Assembly (NCBI RefSeq): GCF_024166365.1
Contig: NC_064820.1
Coordinates: 87,496,001-87,560,000, forward strand
Direction: 5' to 3'
Length of the DNA: 64,000 nucleotides
From: Elephas maximus indicus
Lineage: Eukaryota > Chordata > Mammalia > Proboscidea > Elephantidae
The notes under the pieces were generated by a model, which saw only the letters and a program-made list of their open reading frames with translations, was not told where the DNA came from and did not search any database. Shown here piece by piece: positions 1 to 11,689 of this stretch; position 1 is the first letter of the stretch; the number at the start of each line of letters is the position of its first letter. The position numbers and the translations under genes were made by a program.

Positions 1-380
1 CAGTCCCACCCAATTACCTGCATCGGAGTTAAAACACCATGGCTAAAAAGGCCACATTCGTTACACCACAGATGGTAATTACTACAGCTAAGAAAGTAGA
101 AGAACAAAAACAGGAATTTAGTTTTTGTTTCTTGGAGTTCTCCCCACCCCCACCCCATGAAAAAGTTTTTAATTTGGGGTCTGAAAGGAAAAGAGAATTT
201 CCTTTCATCTTGGGCTATAAATTTCCCTGAAAGAACCCGAAAACAAGAATCAGTTTTAGGAATTAGAAGATAAGAAAGAAAGCCCCCATAGCTGACAAGG
301 AGTGACCCAACAAGAGAGCAAAGGAAGGTGACATTAAAGAGATGGCAGGACCAGCTCACATCCAACCTGTGGGCTAAAGT
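1..380. other. unassigned AT-rich DNA
   Basis: I recognise no gene or repeat here. The short open frame at 39-230 has a low-complexity, proline-rich sequence and no family signature. Confidence 0.6.
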
Positions 381-553
381 AAAACCAAACTCTTTGCCAT
401 CGAGTTGATTCTGACTCATAGTGGCCCTACAGGACAGAGTAGAACCGCCTCATAAGGTTTCCAAGGAGCAGCTGGTAGATTTGAACTGCCAACCATCTTT
501 TTTTTTTTTTTTGGTTAGGTTGTATCTCTTAACCACTGTACGACCAGGGCTCT
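381..553 (-). repeat. AfroSINE
   Basis: The reverse complement carries the head, B-box region and CTGTCC...GGGTTT tail. A poly-T tract interrupts the middle. Confidence 0.85.
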
Positions 554-554
554 G

Positions 555-815
555 GAGTAGAGTAAGGGACTTGAAATTTATTCTAAGCATGATGGTAAGC
601 CACTGGAGGGCTTCAAGTAAGGGAGTGACAAGATCTGATTTATATTTTTTAAAGATCACTGTGCCTGCTATGTGAAAAACGGCGGTAGAGCGGCAGGAGA
701 GGATTTGGTTTGTCTGGTAAGGAGGCTGTTGCAGTAGTCCAGGTGAGAGATCATGGGTACTAGAGTTTGAGATGGAGAGACGTAGTAAAGACTCAGGATG
801 TATTTTGGAGTTAGA
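555..815 (+). repeat. ancient interspersed repeat, family not named
   Basis: It contains the widespread mammalian phrases AAGCCACTGGAGGG, GTGACAAGATCTGATTT and GCAGTAGTCCAGGTGAGAGAT. The same family recurs near 2.7, 9.2 and 47.2 kb. Confidence 0.55.
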
Positions 816-904
816 TCATGGGGGAAAGAGCAAAATCATCAACTTCATCATCACTCCCCCCCAGTAGCTCTAACATGTCTTGAGTGGTGTTTAGATGCCA
901 GACT

Positions 905-1030
905 GGTAAGAACTTCACATTTATAATTTTTTTTTTTTTAACTTCAAAACAACTCCTGCGTGCTAGGTACTATTATTAATCCCATTTTACAGAGGAAATT
1001 GAGATTAAAGAAGTTAACTTGCTTAACCAC
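905..1030 (+). repeat. MIR-type SINE 3' part
   Basis: TACTATTATTAATCCCATTTTACAGAGG followed by a TTAACTTGC-type segment matches the MIR core. The head is not seen. Confidence 0.6.
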
Positions 1031-1096
1031 AACATGTGTCTTAGTTTATCAATTACTTATAAGGCAGAATTTTTTATTTTTAAGGAATTTAGAGAA

Positions 1097-1295
1097 GGAG
1101 CTCTGGTGACTCAGTAGTTAAAGAGCTTGGCTGCTAACCGAAAGGTCGGCAGTTCAAACTTACCAGCCGCGACTGGGGAGAAAGATGTGGCAGTCTGCTC
1201 ACATAAAGATTACAGCCTTGGAAAGCCTATGGGGCCATTCTACTCTGTCCTGTAGGGTCATTATGAGTCAGAATCAATTCGATGTCACCGGGTTT
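1097..1295 (+). repeat. AfroSINE, long form
   Basis: GGAGCTCTGGTGACTCAGTAG head, then GGTCGGCAGTTCAAA, the GAGAAAGATGTGGCAG insert and an ACCGGGTTT end. Confidence 0.88.
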
Positions 1296-2664
1296 AAGAA
1301 GTTTAGAAAAAATTTTAATGGCTGTCTAGTAGATAAGGCACAAAATAGATGGAAATAGTTTTCTAGCAAGCAAAATACCAGAAAAAATAAGGGATTATAG
1401 TTGTTAAGATTAAAGTATTCTTAAAAATTACAACCTGATATCCTTGAGTTACTAGAGGTATATGAAAACCAATAGACACTTTGTCACAAAAGAATCACAT
1501 TTGGTAGCTCTTGCAATGTTGGGGTTGTCTTCCATCCTGGCCTTTCACAGTAAGGACCCCCGTGTCTTAACTCCTTGTCTTATTTCTCAATTGGTTCAGC
1601 ACCCAGGTAGATGTAGGGGTATCATTATTTTACTTCTTTCTGAGACTCCCCAACTAAGAAGAAAAACTGATCTTCGTGAATCAGATCTGATGATGAAATC
1701 TAAGTCAAAAGTGGTATTGATTCTTTATACCACACTGGGGAGAAGTTGGCTTGTGGGTAGAACAGTCAAAGGTTTTAACAAGGCTGACGGTTGATATTGG
1801 AGTATTTAGAACAGTTAGACTGATTCCTAGTGCTTTTGCTGTAAAATTTGAGGCAGCAGTTGCTATGGCAATGTGACAAGTTAAAATAACAGCTTTAAGT
1901 GAGAATGGAAAAGCAGTAAGAGTAAGACTGATGAATACATGCTCTGTGTAACTACTTGTAATCAGTTTTGAGTGCTTCTTTTTACCTAATTAAATTATTA
2001 ATCACAACTTTTCCTTTATCCAAAATGAATGGGGATTTCTTATCATCTCATTGTAGCTACTTTTCAGTGCAGTGATTGTTTCTTCTCACATCTATCCTAA
2101 GATGGAATTAAAAAAATATATGTGTGTTGCCATAATCTTACTAATATTCAGACCTGATCTTTAAGACCCTGTTATTATAATTCAACTGCTGTGTAGGACC
2201 TATCAGGAATTGACAAAGCTATTCTTTGATGCCTTTTGTGAAATTTCTGGAAAGGAGCTGTAATTTTAGTATACATATTGAATGTTATTCTCCAGGTGTT
2301 CTTTAAGGTAGCTGAGAACCAAAAAAAAAAAAAAAAGGCAAGCCAAAGAGAACATTAGGTTACGAGAAAAGAAAGATAATTTTTTTCACTAGGAAAAAAA
2401 AGATAATTTTCTTCACTGCAGTATGATACTAAATTTTAGAATCTCCCTCCTTGGAGAGATTTAAGGATAGGGTGGTTGGGCCAGATCTGTGCTGTGAGGT
2501 TAGTATGGACCAGTTGATGTTTGGTGATGGGGAATGGGAGGGGGAACTCTTTGCTCTTGCATTCCACAGTAAAATGAAGATCCACCAGAATTATTTTTAG
2601 GTTACTTAACTATATGGCATGAAATAAGAATTAACTATGTGGCATTTTTTGATAGGTTCAGTCA
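1296..2664. other. unassigned region
   Basis: AT-rich single-copy-looking DNA with an A-tract near 2320-2335. The frame at 1462-1794 (110 codons) has no recognisable domain, no splice context and no repeat match I know, so I do not call it a gene. Confidence 0.5.
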
Positions 2665-3240
2665 TTTATTCTGTACATTTTATTGGACCAACAGCATGCT
2701 ATGCTGTAAGTATATATTAGTCAGTTAGAAACAGCCCCTGCCCTCATGGAGCATGCCTTCTGGTAAGGGAAACACCATAAATAAGTATGTTGTTATTACT
2801 AGTTGCTGTTGAGTCGGTTCCAACTCACAGAGACCCTATGTACAACAGAACGAAACGCTGCCTGGTCCGGTGCCATCCTCAGAATTACTGATATGATTGA
2901 GCCCGTTGTTGCAGCCATTGTGTCAGTCCATCTTCGTTGAGTACATAAGAAAATAAATGTCTTAGTACAATTGTGATATGTGCAACGATGAAAGTGAACA
3001 GAATGCAGGGAGAGTTAGTGTGGGATGAGGTGATCTCCACAGAGGGAACAGTATGTGCAAAGGCATTGAGATACAAAAGACCTTGATATACTGAGGGTGT
3101 TGAGAAGCTGAGTGCAAGCCAGTGTGCCTGGAGCATTGTGGGGAGTGGGGAGAAGAAGCTGGCATAGAATGAAGTGAGACCAGCAAAGGCCAGGTCATGC
3201 AAGGCTTTGTAGGAGACAGATGGATTTGGATTTCTGAATC
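2665..3240 (+). repeat. ancient repeat interrupted by RTE fragment
   Basis: CCCTGCCCTCATGGAGC at about 2737, and later GTGCAAAGGCATTGAG and AAGGCTTTGTAGGAGACAG, belong to the family also at 555-815. The 2801-2943 RTE piece splits it. Confidence 0.5.
2801..2943 (-). mobile_element. RTE LINE 3'-end fragment
   Basis: CCCTATGTACAACAGAACGAAAC and GAGCCCGTTGTTGCAGCCA match the 3' end of the RTE copies at 37.1 and 62.8 kb. Confidence 0.85.
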
Positions 3241-3555
3241 AGTGTACAATGACCACTATAATTGATTTAAACTTTTGACTACTGTGATTTTTGATCTGAG
3301 ATCACTGGATGAATAAAGACTACACTCTGACATGTGCTAGATGCTCCTTAATGAATATATTAGAAGTCTTAAATTAGATCAAATTTTTTTTTTCTGTGAG
3401 GATATAATTCTGTATGGTAACGTATGATTATGGGAAGATAGAATTTTTTTTATATGTACTTAAGTACATCATTAGTTTTAGTAGCAGAGAACCCCTAAGA
3501 CTAGAGTTGCCAGGTCTTTGATTTTATTTATTAATACACAGTATAGTAAATCAGA

Positions 3556-3898
3556 GAGGCCCTGGTGGTTCAGTGGTATAATTCTCGCCTTCCATATGGG
3601 AGACCCAGGTTAGATTCTGGTCAATGCATTTCATCTGCAGCCATCACTCATCTGTCATTGGAGGCTTGCAAGTTGCTATGAAGCTGAACAGGTTTCTGCA
3701 GAGTTTACAGACTCAGACAGACTAGGAAGAAAGGCTTAATGACCTACTTCTGAAAAATCAACCAAGGAAAATCCTGTGGAACACAGCTGTGTGATCCACG
3801 GTCAATCGTGGGGATGGTGCAGGACTCGGCAGGGTTTAGTTCCATGATGCATGGGGCTGCCATGATTTGGAAGCCAACTCCACAGCAGCTAACAACAG
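3556..3898 (+). repeat. tRNA-Gly-headed chimeric SINE
   Basis: The head TGGTTCAGTGGTATAATTCTC ... ATGGGAGACCCAGGTTAGATT resembles tRNA-Gly(GCC) with A and B boxes. The body (about 3660-3790) resembles the RTE 5' region. The end is GCAGCTAACAACAG. A short TAATCAGA-like duplication flanks it. Confidence 0.85.
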
Positions 3899-4131
3899 TT
3901 AATCAGAAAATGAGGCAAACCCGAGTTCTTCTTAGCTGAAAAGAAGGCAGCATGGATATACAACTTTCTGTTCTTTCATGGAGACTGTGGAGGATTTTCC
4001 ATGGGCCTCTGTCATTTCTGCTTATCTTGTGAGTGAATCACTAACTGCTTTTTGTTCTGGAATGTCTTTTCTAGGAAGTTTGTATAGTGAGCAGCTCGAA
4101 ATGTAGAAATAGTATCTCCCTATGGAGCAAG

Positions 4132-4280
4132 AAGAAACCCTGGTGGCATAGTGGTTAAGAGCTGCGGCTCCTAACCAAAAGGTCGACACTTTGAATACAC
4201 CAGGTGCTCTTTGGAAACCCTGTGTGGCAGTTCTACTCAACGGAGTCCATTTGAAAGCAGTGGGTTGGGTTGGGTTTGGT
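4132..4280 (+). repeat. AfroSINE with internal deletion
   Basis: AAACCCTGGTGGCATAGTGG head. The segment between TTCTACTC and the tail is missing. GGAGCAAG at 4124-4131 and 4281-4288 is an 8-bp target duplication. Confidence 0.85.
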
Positions 4281-4995
4281 GGAGCAAGGGGCAGATGCTA
4301 CAGTCTTAGAAAACAGAGGGCAGGTACACTTACTATTATAAGAAACTGAGGTTCCTTAAGCTCAGGGTTTCTCTCCTGCATGTACAAGCATCCACCTGGG
4401 CCTACCTGAATCACCTTTGTGGGCAAGCGGAACTGATGCTGTGCTGTTTGCTATGTGGTGAGTATAAAGTCCTTTGTCTCTGAAGGAGTCTCCTGTCTTC
4501 TTCCAGCATCTATAATGCTGTGGCAGGCTACTTGTTAGCTACTTGTTAGTCTCAGACCCTTCACAGTTCTTGATAAAGAAAGACTCCGCCATCTGGACAG
4601 GCAGGTACAATGCCAGACAGGTGGTGTCCTGGTGTTTTGCAGTCTGCAAGATATCATATTAACAACTTTTTGTCACTGCTCTTCTCCTTCAAAGTCACAA
4701 GATTCACAGAGACTCACAGCTTAAGTGTGACTTCTATTCTAGAAGACGTGTGAAACTTAAAACAAAAAAAACTTACTAGCTACTAATTATTCTGTCTTAA
4801 ATATTCTTAACCAAGTGGGAGAATATTTCAACAACATAAAGAATGCTATGTTAAAATTTTAGGTAATCAAGACATAAACTATATTAAAATGATACTTGAT
4901 GTAAAATTAAATATCTTACACATAAATATTTGTGTGTATATGTCTGTATTATAACCCAGGCATATTTCCATGAAAGATTCTTATATGATAACCAC
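4281..4995. other. unassigned region
   Basis: No gene or clear repeat was recognised. Confidence 0.5.
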
Positions 4996-5008
4996 TAAGG
5001 AACTAATA

Positions 5009-5202
5009 AGGAGCCCTGGTGGCACAGTGGTTAAAAGGGCTCAGCTGCTAACTGAACGTTCACCAGTTTGAACCCAGCAGTCGCTCTGAGGGAGAAAGAT
5101 GTGGCAGCCTCCTTTCAAAAAGATTACAGCCTCAGAAACCCAATGGGGGTACTTCCACTCTGTCCTATAGGGTCACAATGAGTCAACGGCAATGGGTTTG
5201 GT
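5009..5202 (+). repeat. AfroSINE, long form, with TSD
   Basis: GGAGCCCTGGTGGCACAGTGG head and GGGTTTGG end. TAAGGAACTAATA is perfectly duplicated at 4996-5008 and 5203-5215. Confidence 0.92.
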
Positions 5203-5268
5203 TAAGGAACTAATACTGTGGTTTCTACTGTTCACTAACCATTGTTACCACATCTTGGATTTGGGCTT

Positions 5269-5789
5269 TGTCTTAGTTATCTGGTGCTGCTATAACAGAA
5301 ATACGGTGGCTTTAACAAACAGAAGTTTGTTTTCTCACAGTTTAGTAAGGTAGAGGAAACCCTGGTGGTATAGTGGTTAAGAGTTTGGCTGCTAACCAAA
5401 AGGTCAGCAATTCAAATCCACCAGATGCTTCTTGGAAACCTCGTGGGGCAGTTCTACTCTGTCCTACAGGGTCGCTCTGAGTCGGAATTGACTCAGTGGC
5501 AATGGGTACGGCAGGAAGGTAGAAGTTTGAATTCAGAGTGCTGGCTTTAGGGGAAGGCTTTCCCTCTCTGTTGGCTCCGGGGAAGGAAGGTCCTTGTTTC
5601 TTTTCAGCTTCTATTCTTTGGCGATCATGTGACATGGCATCTGTCTTCTACATCTCTGCTTGCTTCTCTGAGCCTAATCTGCTCTTTTTATATCTCAAAG
5701 GTGATTGGTTTAAAACACACCCTACACTGATATGGCCTCTTAACACAGCAAAGAAAACCCATTCCTAAATGGGATTATAACCACAGGAA
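5269..5789 (-). mobile_element. solo LTR (family A), split by SINE
   Basis: It begins TGTCTTAGTTATCTGGTGCTG, the reverse of the CTAAGACA end of family A LTRs, with the antisense GATTGGTTTAAA region near 5700. An AfroSINE is inserted at 5355-5514. The far end is truncated at the next SINE. Confidence 0.75.
5355..5514 (+). repeat. AfroSINE inserted in LTR
   Basis: GGAAACCCTGGTGGTATAG head. AAGGTAGA is duplicated at 5347-5354 and 5515-5522, so the SINE is younger than the LTR. Confidence 0.9.
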
Positions 5790-5790
5790 T

Positions 5791-5937
5791 AAAACCAAAG
5801 CTGTTGCCATTGAGTCAATTCCAACTCATAAACCCAAAGGACCCTATAAAACAGAGCAGAACTCCACTTCCGAGGAGTGGCTGGTGGATTCGAACTGCTT
5901 ACCTTTTGGTTTACAGCCCTTTTAGCTACAAATGCTT
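5791..5937 (-). repeat. AfroSINE
   Basis: AAAACCAAAGCTGTTGCC tail complement, then a GGATTCGAACTGC B-box region. The 5' end is degraded. Confidence 0.85.
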
Positions 5938-6169
5938 TGCCACTAAAGAGATCAAGAAGTTCCTAAATGTCAAAGATGCTGACACATTCATTTTGGAGGA
6001 TTATCTTCATTGTTTAGTTTTTCTTTGATATAAAACAACTTTTAGGGATTTTGTTTTATTTTTTGTGTGTTCTTTGGATGTAGGGGACAGAGTGGGGGTG
6101 GGCAGGGAAGGAATAACAACATGTATTCATTATAGAGGTGGGCGTTGAAGTAAGAAGAGGCTTTCATCT

Positions 6170-6545
6170 ATAATCTCATTCAGTCTTCACAGCAAACCTT
6201 TGAGTTAGGTACCTGTGTCCCCACTCTGCAGGTAAGAAATCAAAAACTCAGGAGGGAGAGTACCTTGCCTAATATGGTGGTACAACAGTTAAGCACTAGG
6301 CTGCTAACTGAAAGATTGGAGGTTCGAATCCAGCCAGGGGCTTCCAGGGAGAAAGAATTGGCAATCTGCTTCTGTAAAGATTAGAAAGATTACAACCAAG
6401 AAAACCCTATGGGGCAGTTCTACTCATCACATGAGGTCACTATGAGTTGGAGTCTACTCAAGGGCACCCAACGACAACAACAAAGTGCCGGAGCTTGGAA
6501 TCCGCTTCAGTACTGTTTGACCCCAAAACCTACGCTTTTATCCAT
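6170..6545 (+). repeat. MIR split by AfroSINE
   Basis: CAGTCTTCACAGCAAACC...ACTCTGCAGGTAAGAAA on the left, and AGTGCCGGAGCTTGGAATCC...ACGCTTTTATCC on the right of the SINE at 6272-6483, match the MIR 3' half in order. Confidence 0.65.
6272..6483 (+). repeat. AfroSINE, long form
   Basis: TGGTGGTACAACAGTTAAGC head, GGTTCGAATCCAGCC B box and a CCCAACGACAACAACA RTE-type tail. Confidence 0.88.
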
Positions 6546-8085
6546 CACATTGGACTGTCTCAGAAAATAGAGTCATGAATTTAATAGTAAACTGTGAACC
6601 AGGATACATATGTAATTTAGGTGAGTTCCAGAGCTTTTTACTTATTTATTCCCCCCCAAAAAATGTGAGAATATATATACGATACTTTATAAATTTTGGA
6701 GGAAAATTTAATAGCTTGCTGAAAAGTAGTTTGAGATTCTTACTGAGTTATATGACAGTATCAAAATATTGCAAATTTCTGAAAAGAGCTTAACTGGCAG
6801 ATACATTTTCTCTGAAAATCAACTCCCTAATAATCTTTCATTGAGATGAATAATCAGACAACCTAAACAGACTGATTGGTTTTAGCCTATATTAAACAGT
6901 ATCAGGCCCCTTCTTCAGCCCTCCCCCATGGATAATGCATTGTCAGAAATCTGTCCTTTTATTGGTTGAATATGCTGTCATGGGGCGTCAAAAGTACTGC
7001 CTCGCTGTTTCCATTTATGAATTAACAGATGTGCTTGGTTTGAAGAAACTGATTTATTTCTTGATGGGAAGAAAAATCTTGTTTATTTTTTCACTTATTT
7101 TTGTATTCATTGGATTTTCACTAACTTTGGACCAGATACTTGCCAGAAAGAATGTAAGGTGAGTAATTGCATATCTTTTAATGCAATGTATCCATGAACT
7201 TCAAGTGTAAAATTTGATGGTTCTGTAATTTCTTTATATTGCTGCATAGCTACATATGCTTACAACTCAGAATGGATAAAAAAAATTAAATCATTCACTA
7301 AGCTACTAAAATCAATCAATTAGGGTTTATAAATAAGACAAAAAAAGATATTATAAGAGGTAAGAGTTATTTATTCAAAATACCTGAGAAACATTTGTAT
7401 TATATATCAAAATATACATTTATTAGAAAATGACTTCAGTGTTTAAGTTTCCTGTATACCTATAATTAAACATTAATTTCATAGTTTCTTCTGCCACTAT
7501 TGTATGAGAAGAGAGTAAGGAAAAAATTTAAAGCCTCTGAAATATATAACCTGTCCCCCCAAAAAATGATATTAAATCGTTTTACCTGGTAGGAGACAGT
7601 AATTATGTGGAGAACCTATGATTTAAAATCAACAAGCAAAATATCTATTTATACTTCCATTTTTCTTTTTTTTTTGGGGGGGGGCTTCTTTTCCATGCTG
7701 TATAAAGGAACACAAAGAAAGGTATCTATAAAGAAGAATATTTAGAATCTGGAATTAACATATGTCCTGTCTTCCAAGAAACATAATGTGTCATCTCAAC
7801 AAATTCATTGAGGAGTTTAGTGTGAACACAAAGGACAGCAGCCAGCAGGATGACCTGCTGAAACTCGTATTAATGAATCTTTAAGTCACCAGCTGAAAAA
7901 AGCTATAAGTGCTGGCATTTTTTGTTTGTTTTTCTCCATTGTTTCCAAATCAATTAACTCTTTCCTTCAGGTACATTTTTTAAACAGTTAGTGAGCTGTA
8001 TTCAGGTGGTTAAAGGTTAGCAATGTTTCCCCACCTCGTTTATACAGAAATGACTGACGCTGGTAAAATGCACACCAAGAACTAT
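6546..8085. other. unassigned AT-rich region
   Basis: The open frame 6935-7162 ends at a strong donor-like AAG|GTGAGT but has no family match. See findings. Confidence 0.45.
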
Positions 8086-8498
8086 TGTTATGGAATGAAT
8101 TATATCCCCCAAAAATATGTGTTGTAAATCCTCATTTCTAGGCCTGTGGTAATAATCCCATTTGGGAATGGGTTGTCTTTGTTATGTAAATGAGGCAGGA
8201 TTAGTATAGGGTGTATTTGAGCCTATCTCTTCTGAGATATAAAAGAGATCAAAAAAGTGAGCAGAGGAGAGATGGGGTAAGGTAGATGCGAAGACACATG
8301 GAGATCTCCAAGGGACCGGGAAGCAGAAGCTGAAGAGACAAGGACCTTCCTCCAGAGCCAAGAGAGAGAAAACCTTCCCCTAGAGCCCATGCTCTGATTT
8401 CAGATTTCTAGCCTCCTAAACTGTGAGAAAATAAATTTGTTTGTTAAAGCCATCCACTTGCGGTATTTCTGTTATGGCAGCACTGGATAACTAAGACA
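8086..8498 (+). mobile_element. solo LTR (family A)
   Basis: TGTTATGGAATGAATTATATCCCCC start, an AATAAATTTG polyadenylation-type signal near 8430, and GATAACTAAGACA end. Layout matches the copies at 34.7, 47.7 and 61.2 kb. Confidence 0.75.
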
Positions 8499-8563
8499 AC
8501 TGCAAAAATCCAAATTCTGTTTTTAAAAATTGATAAATTTAGATAATCTTAGCTTCAGAAGGA

Positions 8564-8725
8564 AACCCTGGTGGCGTAATGGTTAAGTGCTACAGCTGCC
8601 AACCAATGGGTCGGCAGTTTGACTCCGCCAGACGCTCCTTGGAAACTCTATGGGGCAGTTCTACTCTGTCCTATGGGGTTGCCATGAGTCGGAATAGACT
8701 CCATGGCACTGGGTTTTTTGGTTTT
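8564..8725 (+). repeat. AfroSINE, well preserved, with TSD
   Basis: AAACCCTGGTGGCGTAATGG head and GCACTGGGTTTTTTGG end. The perfect 15-bp duplication TTAGCTTCAGAAGGA lies at 8549-8563 and 8726-8740. Confidence 0.94.
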
Positions 8726-9089
8726 TTAGCTTCAGAAGGAACCTTAGAAATCATACAAATACTCATTTGAATCTAATAGTGCATTGATTCATTATGAAGG
8801 AAAAAAAGCATTTGCTCTTTTGTGAATATTCTTTCAAATCATGGATCTGAAATTAAAAATTATCTTTCAACTATATGGGGGCAATTCAGGATTCTTCAAT
8901 CTCTAGATAGGTCAGCTGTATTTTAAACTTGATACGTGTTTTCTCAATTCAGAGTAGGAGTTACCACTCTTTGAATACACAGTCCTGCCTCAAATTGAGT
9001 TTATGCTTAAACCAAAAGGAAACCCTTTCTCTCTCAGACAGCATCCTTTGTGTTCTCCCATTTTCCACTTCCCTTTCAGAGTTTGTTTG

Positions 9090-9832
9090 TTCATTAATTT
9101 GTTAGTTCATCCATTCATGAAACACGAGTTTTTAAATACTTAGTACTTTTGGATAGCTAGGTATGGAACTCGGTGCTAAGTCTGCTTGGGTAAGCAAAAC
9201 ACACATATCCCTGCCCCTGTGGAGCTTTAAGTCTAATGGGGGAGATGCTCATTAACTATATTCTTACAAATAAACTTTGAAAAGTGTTGTAAAAGAGAAG
9301 TACAGGAAATTATAAGCACATATAATGAGGGGACCTGAATTAGTCTGAGAAGTTAGGGACAGTGTTCCTGAGGAAGTGATGTTTGAGCTGTGATCAGGAA
9401 GGTATGTAGGAAATAATTAGGGAGTAGTGGGGAGAGGAGTCCTCGTGGCGCAGTGATTAAAGCAATTGGCTGCACTAACTGAAAGGTCAGTGGTTCGAAT
9501 CCACTATCTGCTCCAAGGGAGAAAGATGTGGCAATCTGCTTCCATAAAGATTACAGCCCTGAAAACCCTATGGGGAAGTTCTACTCTGTTGTGTAGGGTC
9601 GCTGTGAGTCAGAACTGATTGGACAGCAGCGGGTTTGGTTTCTTTGGTTAGTGGGGAAAGGAGAATGAAGAGCATTCCAGGTAGAGGGAGTGTGCTAAAC
9701 ACTCTTATGAGGAAAGAATGGAACAGGAAGCATTCAGGTAATTGAAAAATGCTAGGATAGCTGGAGCAGAGAAGAGGAAAGAGGTGAAATGAGGCAGGCA
9801 GAGGTTTTTTAGGGCCTGTAGGCCATGATGGA
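9090..9832 (+). repeat. ancient repeat with AfroSINE insert
   Basis: ATATCCCTGCCCCTGTGGAGC, then TTTGAGCTGTGATCAGGAAGG and, after the SINE, AGAGCATTCCAGGTAGAGGGA and GGGCCTGTAGGCCATG. Same family and order as 2665-3240. Confidence 0.55.
9436..9648 (+). repeat. AfroSINE, long form
   Basis: GGAGTCCTCGTGGCGCAGTG head, GGTTCGAATCCACTATC B box and GCGGGTTTGG end. TAGTGGGGA is duplicated on both sides. Confidence 0.9.
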
Positions 9833-10139
9833 GGGCAGTGGTGGTTCAGTGGTAGAATTCTCGCCTTCCGTGCCAAAGACCTGTGTTCAATTCTGGCCAA
9901 TGCACCTCAAGTACAGCCACCACTTGTCTGTAATTGGAGGCTGACACGTTGCTATGATACTGAACGGGTTTCAATGGAGCTTCCAGACTAAAATGGACTA
10001 GGACGAAAGGCCTGGCAATCTACTTCTGAAAATCAGCCAGGGAAAACCCTATGGATCACAAGGGCTCAATCTGCAGCCAGTCATGGAGGTGGTGCAGGGC
10101 TGGGTAGTGCGTCACTCTGGTCACCATGAGCTGGGCGTC
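9833..10139 (+). repeat. tRNA-Gly-headed chimeric SINE
   Basis: GGTGGTTCAGTGGTAGAATTC followed by CTCGCCTTCCGTGCC is very close to tRNA-Gly(GCC). The body GGAGCTTCCAGACTAAAATGG...CTACTTCTGAAAATCAGCC equals the RTE 5' region. The end GTCACCATGAGCTGGGC is RTE/SINE tail-like. Confidence 0.88.
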
Positions 10140-10360
10140 TTTATCCTAAGTTGGAAAGCCCATTAATAGGACCAGGAAGGAAATGCTTTATCTTCATTTT
10201 CACCTTTATGAAGGCAAACTTGGAAAACTCATGATAGAAGATTTTATAAATAAAAAATATAGTACCAGCTACTACAAGCCAAAGGCTCTTGACTCTTTCC
10301 AGGTGTTTCAGAGATGGACAATCCCTTTTACTGGGAAAGGGTCTGACTACTTTGAGGACC

Positions 10361-10528
10361 AAAACCCAAAAACCAACCCCATTGCCATTGAGTCAATTTG
10401 AACTCACAGCGACCCTATAGGACAGAGTAGAACTGCCCGACACAGTTTCCAAGGATCAGCTGGTAGATTCAAACTGCGGACCCTTTGTTTACCAGCTGAG
10501 CTCTTAACCACTGAGCCACCAGAACTCC
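10361..10528 (-). repeat. AfroSINE
   Basis: AAAACCCAAAAACCAACCCC tail complement through GAGCCACCAGAACTCC head complement. Confidence 0.9.
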
Positions 10529-11590
10529 ATTTTGGGAACAGTGTAGGTTTAATTTTTTAAACAGTGTTTCTGAGTTTATTCACATGGATCATTTTTTTCA
10601 GATAATTCTTTAGTTCCTACTTTAGTGGAGAAACTACATAGTGATAGGGAAATGCATATGTATTCTGCCTTTGGTTGAGATTATGGCTTCTAGTAAAACC
10701 TCATCAGTTCAGGTTTACGGGTGTGGGCAAGGCTAATCTGAATTACAGCCCATTTAAAAAAAATGTAGCAGTCTTAGGGTATGTTCATATTCATTGAAAT
10801 TACAGTAAGCCTGTTGTCTACTAGAAGCTCTTCATTAGTGAATAAATGGAAAATTTTAATTAGTGAAGCAAAGTCTCAAGCCAAACCTGTTAATATTACA
10901 GCTCATTCATTCATTCATATACTTATTCAATAAACATTTATTAAATCCCCCTGCTAACTACATACTTCCAGGTGACTTGATACATATTTATCTTATTTAG
11001 GGAAAATATATCTCATAATCTTCTGTTTTTGCTTATTAAGAGATTTTAAAATTAAATTGTTACTCCTGTATCAGGAAACAAGATTTTTAAACAAACAAAG
11101 TTCAAATCGAGGGAAATTTAAAAATCTGCTTTTATATGGGTATGGGTATATACTAAATTATTAAAAAGCTTGAAGAAACTCTTCAGGAAATATTGCCTAA
11201 GTATTAGTGTTTCTTTCATATATTCAGTTACATCTTAACTTGTACTACGGGTTTGGAGTTTAGGTATAGAAATCATTTGGCTAAAACACATCTTTATTTT
11301 AATTACATTATTGCTTTGATTGGAGTCTCACTTTTGCTGCTCAGGAAATTCAGTTTTGTTAGTTCTCCTGGGTATGATTGGACTCAGAGGGCTGATTCAT
11401 GCTAACTAAGCTCACAGAAGACTTAATATAAGCCAGAATGCTAATTTACAATTTTTTAAAGGAAGGCGTCTTTTTGAAAAAGATTAAATTAGAAAAAGTT
11501 ATCAAAGTAATGCATGTACATGGATTTTTTATAAAAAGATCAAATGGTATCAAGACACTTACAATAAAAAAAAAATTGTCTCCTCTTCAC
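10529..11590. other. unassigned AT-rich region
   Basis: Only a CATTCATTCATTCATA...AATAAACATTTATTAAAT stretch (about 10903-10947), like an L2 or MIR 3' end, stands out. Confidence 0.45.
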
Positions 11591-11597
11591 CTCTATA

Positions 11598-11651
11598 AAA
11601 ACCAAACCCACTGCCATTGAGTCGATTCCGACTCATAGTCACCTCTATAGG
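11598..11651 (-). repeat. AfroSINE 3'-end fragment
   Basis: AAACCAAACCCACTGCC then GAGTCGATTCCGACTCATAG, and nothing further. CACCTCTATA occurs just before and at its end and may be a target duplication, but it overlaps expected SINE sequence. Confidence 0.75.
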
Positions 11652-11689
11652 CAACCAGTTAAAAATGTTGTTTCTTGTGTTGGCTATTG

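Noticed and set aside
1462..1794. 110-codon open frame on the + strand
   Set aside because: No recognisable domain, no splice or promoter context and ordinary AT-rich base composition. Frames of this length arise by chance in 64 kb on six frames.
2885..3249. Two overlapping antisense frames of about 100 codons
   Set aside because: They run through an ancient repeat and an RTE fragment. No protein family is recognisable.
9835..9905. Functional tRNA-Gly gene
   Set aside because: The cloverleaf is mismatched in the anticodon and T arms, and the sequence continues into a SINE body present at four places. It is a SINE head, not a tRNA gene.
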